Shown here piece after piece: positions 62,705 to 64,000 of a DNA stretch of 64,000 nt; position 1 is the first letter of the stretch, and each line of letters starts with the position of its first letter. The stretch comes from Sphingobium naphthae. GTDB lineage: Bacteria > Pseudomonadota > Alphaproteobacteria > Sphingomonadales > Sphingomonadaceae. A program made the translations under genes and the position numbers. A model generated the notes under the pieces. That model saw only the letters and a program-made list of their open reading frames with translations. It was not told the DNA's origin and ran no database searches. The stretch is taken from NCBI RefSeq assembly GCF_020782235.1, contig NZ_JAJGNO010000009.1, positions 124,001 to 188,000 on the forward strand, read 5' to 3'.

Positions 62705-64000
62705 TTACTTGTCGCGCATCCGGACCGGCAGGAAGATCGGCGGCTGGCCGCGGCGCAGCACCTGCAGCAGGATGGCGTTGCGACCCTGGCCGGCCACGGC
62801 TTTCACCTGCGCATCCAGTTCCGCCTGGCTGGTGACCGGACGGTTGTTGGCGCTCATGATCACGTCGCCGCGGCGCAGGCCCTTGGCGCCCGCATCGGTG
62901 GAGCCATCCACCGCCGTGATGACGATGCCGCGGGTATCGGTCGGGATGCCGAGCTGCCGGATGATGCCGGGCGTCAGCGGGATGGCGGCGATGCCCAGCG
63001 ACTGTTCGGCGGCCTTGCCGGGCGCCTGCTGCTGCTGCTCGCTGAAATCCTCGTCATCCTGGCTTTGAGCGAAGCTGTTCAGTTCGTCCTCGGGCGGACG
63101 TTCGCCGACCACCGCGGTCACCGTCATGCGCTGGCCGTTGCGGATGAGGACGATCGGCACCTTGGCGCCGATCGGCTGGTTGGCGACGATCGACGAGAGA
63201 TTCTGGTCGGGGTTCACTTCCTGGCCGTTGACGCTGACGATGACGTCGCCCGCCTTGATGCCGGCCTTGTCCGCGCCGCGGCCGGGCTCGACGCCCTGGA
63301 TGAACTCGCCGCTATTCTTGGCCAGGCCCAGCGATTCCGCCAGGTCCTCGCCCAGCGGGCTGATCTGCACGCCCAGATAGCCGCGCTTGACCGTCTGGCC
63401 CTTCATCAGCGTCTGGACGATCGGCGCCGCCTGCTCCGACGGGATGGCGAAGCCGATGCCGACATTGCCGCCCGAAGGGGACAGGATCTGGCTGTTGATG
63501 CCGATCACATTGCCGCGCATGTCGAACATCGGGCCGCCGCTATTGCCCTGGTTGATCGACGCATCGGTCTGGATGAACTTGTCATAGGTGCCGCCGGTGC
63601 CGCGGTGCACGGCGGAAATGATGCCGGCCGTCACCGTGCCCGACAGGGCGAAGGGGTTGCCGATCGCGACGACCCAGTCGCCCACGCGGGCCTTGGTGCT
63701 GTCGCCGAACTTGACGAAAGGCATCGCCTTCTTGGGCTCGATCTTCAGCACCGCGATGTCGGTGGCGGCGTCGCGGCCCACCAGCTTGGCGGTATATTCC
63801 TCGCGGTCCGTCAGCGTGACCGTGATCTGTTCGACGGTGGCGCCTTCCGCGCCGGCGGACACAACGTGATTATTGGTCACGATATAGCCGTCGGCGGAAA
63901 TGATGAAGCCCGAACCCAGCGACTGGGCCTGGCGCGTCTGCGGCTGGCCCTGGCCAAAGCCGAACAGGTTGCCGAACGGCGTACCGGCGAAGGGGTTCTG
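62705..64000 (-). CDS. HtrA/DegP-family serine protease, C-terminal part (runs off window)
   Basis: A periplasmic chaperone-protease of the Do family. The reading frame is open to the right edge, so the N-terminus (signal peptide and the start) is missing. The catalytic triad is seen: His in VTNNHVVS, Asp in AATDIAVLK, Ser in NQGNSGGPMFD. Two PDZ domains follow (GYLGVQISPLGEDLAESLGL and onward, and a second near GIVITAVDGSTDAGAKGLRR), with a Gln/Glu-rich linker between. It degrades or refolds damaged envelope proteins. The glycine/glutamine-rich FGFGQGQPQTRQ loop precedes the protease core. Confidence 0.95.
   Translation of the reverse strand, partial: QNPFAGTPFGNLFGFGQGQPQTRQAQSLGSGFIISADGYIVTNNHVVSAGAEGATVEQITVTLTDREEYTAKLVGRDAATDIAVLKIEPKKAMPFVKFGDSTKARVGDWVVAIGNPFALSGTVTAGIISAVHRGTGGTYDKFIQTDASINQGNSGGPMFDMRGNVIGINSQILSPSGGNVGIGFAIPSEQAAPIVQTLMKGQTVKRGYLGVQISPLGEDLAESLGLAKNSGEFIQGVEPGRGADKAGIKAGDVIVSVNGQEVNPDQNLSSIVANQPIGAKVPIVLIRNGQRMTVTAVVGERPPEDELNSFAQSQDDEDFSEQQQQAPGKAAEQSLGIAAIPLTPGIIRQLGIPTDTRGIVITAVDGSTDAGAKGLRRGDVIMSANNRPVTSQAELDAQVKAVAGQGRNAILLQVLRRGQPPIFLPVRMRDK

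Overview
The window is high-GC, densely coded DNA that looks like a chromosome segment of a sphingomonad (Alphaproteobacteria, order Sphingomonadales; Sphingobium/Sphingomonas-like). The basis is gene content and style: complete rpoB and rpoC of alphaproteobacterial type, TonB-dependent receptors, a DUF2946/TonB-receptor/PepSY cassette, and dispersed palindromes of the kind common in this order. The assignment is inference; no 16S rRNA or tRNA gene was seen.

Layout. 0-2 kb is a worn accessory edge: an orphan hypothetical gene, a decayed IS5-type transposase, a palindromic repeat and a small conserved-looking ORF. 2-10 kb is housekeeping and uptake: an acyl-CoA dehydrogenase with its MerR regulator (LiuR-like operator, apparently leaderless mRNA), the DUF2946/TonB-receptor/PepSY-membrane-protein cassette and an FAD oxidoreductase. 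10-14.2 kb is a tight four-gene operon of two unlike ATP-grasp enzymes, a nucleotidyltransferase and a GT4 glycosyltransferase. A TauE-like permease follows.

15-40.4 kb is a large surface-polysaccharide locus. It has nucleotide-sugar genes for GDP-mannose (manC), GDP-D-rhamnose (gmd, rmd), UDP-glucuronate (ugd) and dTDP-L-rhamnose (rmlA, rmlC, rmlD, but no rmlB). Export is by an ABC-2 transporter (KpsM/KpsT-like) with a KpsE-like inner-membrane protein and a Wza/KpsD-like outer-membrane lipoprotein. The assembly proteins are unusual: a sulfotransferase fused to a ~600-residue coiled coil, a small coiled-coil protein, and two giant multi-domain glycosyltransferases (WbsX-GT4-GT2 and GT4-GT2-GT2). 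All four carry the same ~36-residue W-Y...PDV...H-F/Y...G...GR module, six copies in all. A secreted polysaccharide-lyase-like protein closes the locus. I read this as a scaffolded assembly line for a uronic-acid and rhamnose containing, possibly sulfated, exported polymer; it is the best candidate in the window for an undescribed system.

40.5-49.1 kb holds rpoC and rpoB (minus strand) with a perfect 15-bp-arm hairpin between them and a terminator-like hairpin ahead of rpoB, where rplL would normally be. 49.4-64 kb is mixed core/accessory: a DUF202 membrane protein, a lipid-kinase/phosphoesterase pair, a Tat-exported class V aminotransferase-like protein, a SleB cell-wall hydrolase, cysK with an MFS transporter, a Fur-box siderophore receptor, a lipoprotein, a LysM-hydrolase-M15 fusion, a HerA-like ATPase and a 5'-truncated HtrA/DegP protease running off the right edge.

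Functions come from motif recognition by eye; no database search or structure prediction was run. Several starts are uncertain and are flagged.
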